From: Flavobacteriales bacterium
GTDB lineage: Bacteria; Bacteroidota; Bacteroidia; Flavobacteriales_D; Crocinitomicaceae
Direction of reading: 5' to 3'
Assembly (NCBI GenBank): GCA_018665005.1
Contig: JABJEE010000244.1
Coordinates: 1 to 8,740, forward strand
Length of the DNA: 8,740 nucleotides
The position numbers and the translations under genes were made by a program. Of the stretch, positions 6,249 through 8,740 are shown piece after piece. Positions within the stretch are counted from its first letter, which is position 1; each line of letters starts with the position of its first letter. The notes under the pieces were generated by a model, which had not been told where the DNA came from, did not search any database, and was given only the letters and a program-made list of their open reading frames with translations.

Positions 6249-6256
6249 TATATTTA
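6249..6256 (+). promoter_or_regulatory. Possible -7 element of the SusC-like gene (TATATTTA)
   Basis: TATATTTA is one mismatch from TAnnTTTG and lies 21 bases before the ATG at 6278. No TTG is found at the right distance upstream. It is listed as the best-placed candidate only; TATTTTTA at 6219-6226 is the alternative. Confidence 0.2.
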
Positions 6257-6277
6257 CCTATTCAAAAAAGCTATTTT

Positions 6278-8740
6278 ATGAAAAAATTCATGACGATTTT
6301 AGGCCTAATCATTGCCTTTAATTTCAGTTCTTTCTCTCAGCAGATTACGGTCACGGGAATTGTAACTGATGATAAGGATACCCCATTGCCAGGAGTCAAA
6401 GTTGTTGAAAAAGGAACCAACAATGGTGCACTTACAGATTTTGATGGGAAATACTCCATTACAGTTCAAAACAATGAAGAACTTACGCTTACGTATTTCT
6501 TTATTGGATTTGACAAACAGGAAATCATTGTCGCAAATCGTACTACTATTGATGTTCAAATGTCTACCGATGGTCAGGTTTTGGACGAAGTGGTTATTGT
6601 AGGTTACGGAAGTTCACGGAGTAAAGAACTCACCGGTGCTTCTGCGAAAGTTAAAGGTGAAAATATTGAAAAATTGAATTTGTCTAGAATGGATCAAGCA
6701 TTGCAGGGTCAAATTTCTGGAGTAAATATCAATACAAATTCAGGTTCTCCCGGAGGGTCTTCTAGTATTAGGATTCGGGGCCTATCCACTTTTGGAGATA
6801 ATGACCCATTAATTTTGGTTGATGGAGTAGTATATGATTCGGATGGGCTCAACGCCCTTAATCCTTCAGATATTGAATCGATCAACGTGTTGAAAGATGC
6901 CACTGCAGGTATTTACGGAGTACGAGCAGCCAACGGAGTTATTATCGTTGAGACAAAAAAAGGGAAGCTTAATTCCAAGCCTCGAATTGAATTTAATGCT
7001 TATAAAGGAGTTCAACAGACGGCTAAAAAACTAAACCTTCTAACTGCAGAGGAATATGCCGTAATTAAAAACGAGATGTTTGCCTTTGGAGGTCAAGATA
7101 TGCCGTTTGCTAATACGGCTTTAGGAGAAGGTACCAATTGGCAGGATTCTGTTTTTCAAAGTGCACCAGTAGAAAGTTATAACCTTTCAATTAGTGGTGG
7201 AACGGGGAATACAAGATATTCTTTAGGAGCCACGTATTTTTCTCAACAAGGAATTGTCGGGGGGGCAAAGTCTAATTTTTCGCGATACAATACACGTTTG
7301 AACCTGAGCACAGATTTATCGAATAAGCTCACTTTAAATTCAGTATTCTTATTCTCAAGTGACAACCGTTCTTCCCTTTCTGAAAACGGAATCGGCTCAG
7401 TTTTATACAATACAATCAATGCGTTTCCAAATGAGCCTATTCGGACTTTAGATGGGAATTATAGCTATTTGGATGAGGTGGCGGATATCATAAACCCAAT
7501 AGCTCAAATGGAAAACAGCTACAATTATAGCATATCAGACAAGTTTGTAGGGAAAGAAGAATTGGTGTACAAATTCAATGAACATTTGACATTTACGAAT
7601 CGATTTAATTACAACTATGCAGCTGTTGAAAGTAAATCCTTCTCACCACTGGCTTGGTATGGGCCTGGTAAATATGCAAATACAGCATTAAATGCTGAGC
7701 TAGAATCCCCTCTTGTAGAAATAGCAGACAGCGTATTCATAGAGAGAGGATCAAGTGTATATGAGTCTAGATCTACATTTACAGATTTGACTTTTGAAAG
7801 CTATTTTAATTACGACAGGACGTTCGCAGAACTTCACAAAGTAAAGGCAACACTTGGGATGTCTGTATTTCAAAGAAAAGGTGAAAACCTAAATGGTACA
7901 GCGTTTAACATTCCGAATAATTCTTGGGAATATGCGGATATATCTGCAAACACTGCCGCTGGAGGTTATTTAAATAATGTCGGATCATGGGAATTCAAAG
8001 AAAGACTTTTGTCTGCCTTTTTAAGGGCTGAATATATATACGATTCCAAATACATTTTATCAGGAATCATCAGGCGAGATGGTTCGAGTAAATTTGGACC
8101 AAATAATCGATATGGATTTTTCCCAACCATGTCTGGTGCTTGGTTGATATCTGAAGAGTCCTTTTTTGATGTGGAGTTTATTGATTTCATGAAATTGAGA
8201 TTGAGCTATGGTATTTCAGGTAATGACCAGATAGCAAACTTCGCATACAGGGCTTTGTTAAATGGAGAGGGAGTTTATGTTTTTGATGATTTGATCACCA
8301 TAGGAACGGCGCTTGGCAGGGCTGCAAATCCTGATTTAAAATGGGAAACCACTCGTCAGTTTAACGCAGGTTTAGACATGACTTTCTGGAATCATGTAGA
8401 CTTCACGACCAATTACTTTATTAAAAATACGTATGATCTTCTATTTCAACCAGACGTTTCTGCTGTTCTCGGTTCATATGGGCCAGGTGGTGCTTCACCA
8501 ATCATCAATGCGGGTGATGTATCGAATAAAGGATTGGAAATAGAGCTCGGATATCACACAAGTTTCACAAGTGCTTTAATGGCAAATGTTAATTTCAATT
8601 TCTCAGCCATTACCAATAAGGTAACCGGTGTTCCAGAGGGAGTTGATTACCTGCCAGGAGCACAATTTAGTGTTGGCGGAGATAATGCAACGCGTTTTGA
8701 ACAAGGATATGCCATCGGATATTTTCATGGATACGAGACG
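6278..8740 (+). CDS. SusC/RagA-type TonB-dependent outer-membrane receptor, 3' end outside the window
   Basis: The reading frame is open from the ATG at 6278 to the window edge, giving 821 residues with no stop. It starts with a signal peptide (MKKFMTILGLIIAFNFSSFS, cleavage near 20-21). A carboxypeptidase-regulatory-like domain follows at about 24-97 (VTGIVTDDKDTPLPGVKVVEKGT, with TDFDGKYSI). The TonB-box-like segment VLDEVVIVGYG is at 101-111. The plug domain is at about 115-230, with LQGQISGVNI, GSPGGSSSIRIRG, PLILVDGVV, LKDATAGIYGVRAANGVIIVETKKG. From about 235 on it is barrel, including IRRDGSSKFGPNNRYGFFPT. SusC proteins import oligosaccharides or peptides across the outer membrane with a SusD lipoprotein, normally encoded just downstream. 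Family members have about 1000 residues, so some 200 are missing here. There is no N-terminal STN domain, which argues against direct signalling to an ECF sigma/anti-sigma pair. The substrate cannot be read from the sequence. Confidence 0.95.
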   Translation, partial: MKKFMTILGLIIAFNFSSFSQQITVTGIVTDDKDTPLPGVKVVEKGTNNGALTDFDGKYSITVQNNEELTLTYFFIGFDKQEIIVANRTTIDVQMSTDGQVLDEVVIVGYGSSRSKELTGASAKVKGENIEKLNLSRMDQALQGQISGVNINTNSGSPGGSSSIRIRGLSTFGDNDPLILVDGVVYDSDGLNALNPSDIESINVLKDATAGIYGVRAANGVIIVETKKGKLNSKPRIEFNAYKGVQQTAKKLNLLTAEEYAVIKNEMFAFGGQDMPFANTALGEGTNWQDSVFQSAPVESYNLSISGGTGNTRYSLGATYFSQQGIVGGAKSNFSRYNTRLNLSTDLSNKLTLNSVFLFSSDNRSSLSENGIGSVLYNTINAFPNEPIRTLDGNYSYLDEVADIINPIAQMENSYNYSISDKFVGKEELVYKFNEHLTFTNRFNYNYAAVESKSFSPLAWYGPGKYANTALNAELESPLVEIADSVFIERGSSVYESRSTFTDLTFESYFNYDRTFAELHKVKATLGMSVFQRKGENLNGTAFNIPNNSWEYADISANTAAGGYLNNVGSWEFKERLLSAFLRAEYIYDSKYILSGIIRRDGSSKFGPNNRYGFFPTMSGAWLISEESFFDVEFIDFMKLRLSYGISGNDQIANFAYRALLNGEGVYVFDDLITIGTALGRAANPDLKWETTRQFNAGLDMTFWNHVDFTTNYFIKNTYDLLFQPDVSAVLGSYGPGGASPIINAGDVSNKGLEIELGYHTSFTSALMANVNFNFSAITNKVTGVPEGVDYLPGAQFSVGGDNATRFEQGYAIGYFHGYET

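Noticed and set aside
6305..8190. Short frames on both strands inside the SusC-like gene
   Set aside because: The receptor frame is continuous and strongly family-like throughout, so these are shadows.

Overview
The window looks like a piece of a chromosome from a marine-type member of the Bacteroidetes, most likely a flavobacterium. It is AT-rich, ribosome binding sites are absent upstream of its genes, and several intergenic regions hold TAnnTTTG-like -7 promoter elements. It carries a SusC/RagA-type TonB-dependent receptor. Its signal peptides end in FSQ or FAQ, as is common in this phylum. This placement rests on gene content and motifs, not on a database search.

Layout, left to right. 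(1) At 1-212 lies the 3' end of a PutP-like sodium/proline symporter. (2) At 271-792 is a hotdog-fold acyl-CoA thioesterase-like protein. (3) At 857-1918 is a secreted transglutaminase-like cysteine enzyme with a complete Cys-His-Asp triad. (4) At 1971-2168 is a 65-residue, nine-cysteine zinc-ribbon-like protein. (5) At 2294-5268 is a tight three-gene cassette, all on the + strand: a VWA protein with an intact MIDAS, a MoxR/magnesium-chelatase-type AAA+ ATPase, and a 123-residue protein of unknown function. The gaps are 2 and 6 bases. (6) At 5281-6090 on the - strand is a secreted alpha/beta-hydrolase esterase, which ends only 12 bases from the cassette. (7) A 187-base divergent intergenic region contains a perfect 9-6-9 inverted repeat. 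(8) From 6278 to the window end is a SusC/RagA-type outer-membrane receptor, open for 821 codons and cut off by the window edge.

How the genes fit together. The VWA-ATPase pair is almost certainly one functional unit, by analogy with RavA-ViaA, NorQ-NorD and BchI-BchD, in which the ATPase and VWA protein act together to remodel or insert cofactors into a client. The third gene is the most interesting unknown because it travels in the same apparent operon and has no recognisable domain. The esterase and the SusC-like receptor are divergently arranged. They may belong to one nutrient-uptake locus (an exported esterase plus an outer-membrane importer), but the SusD partner that would support this lies beyond the window. 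The first four genes look like ordinary housekeeping or accessory genes with no clear shared pathway. No tRNA, rRNA, CRISPR array, insertion sequence or prophage signal was seen, and no gene-free stretch exceeds 300 bases.
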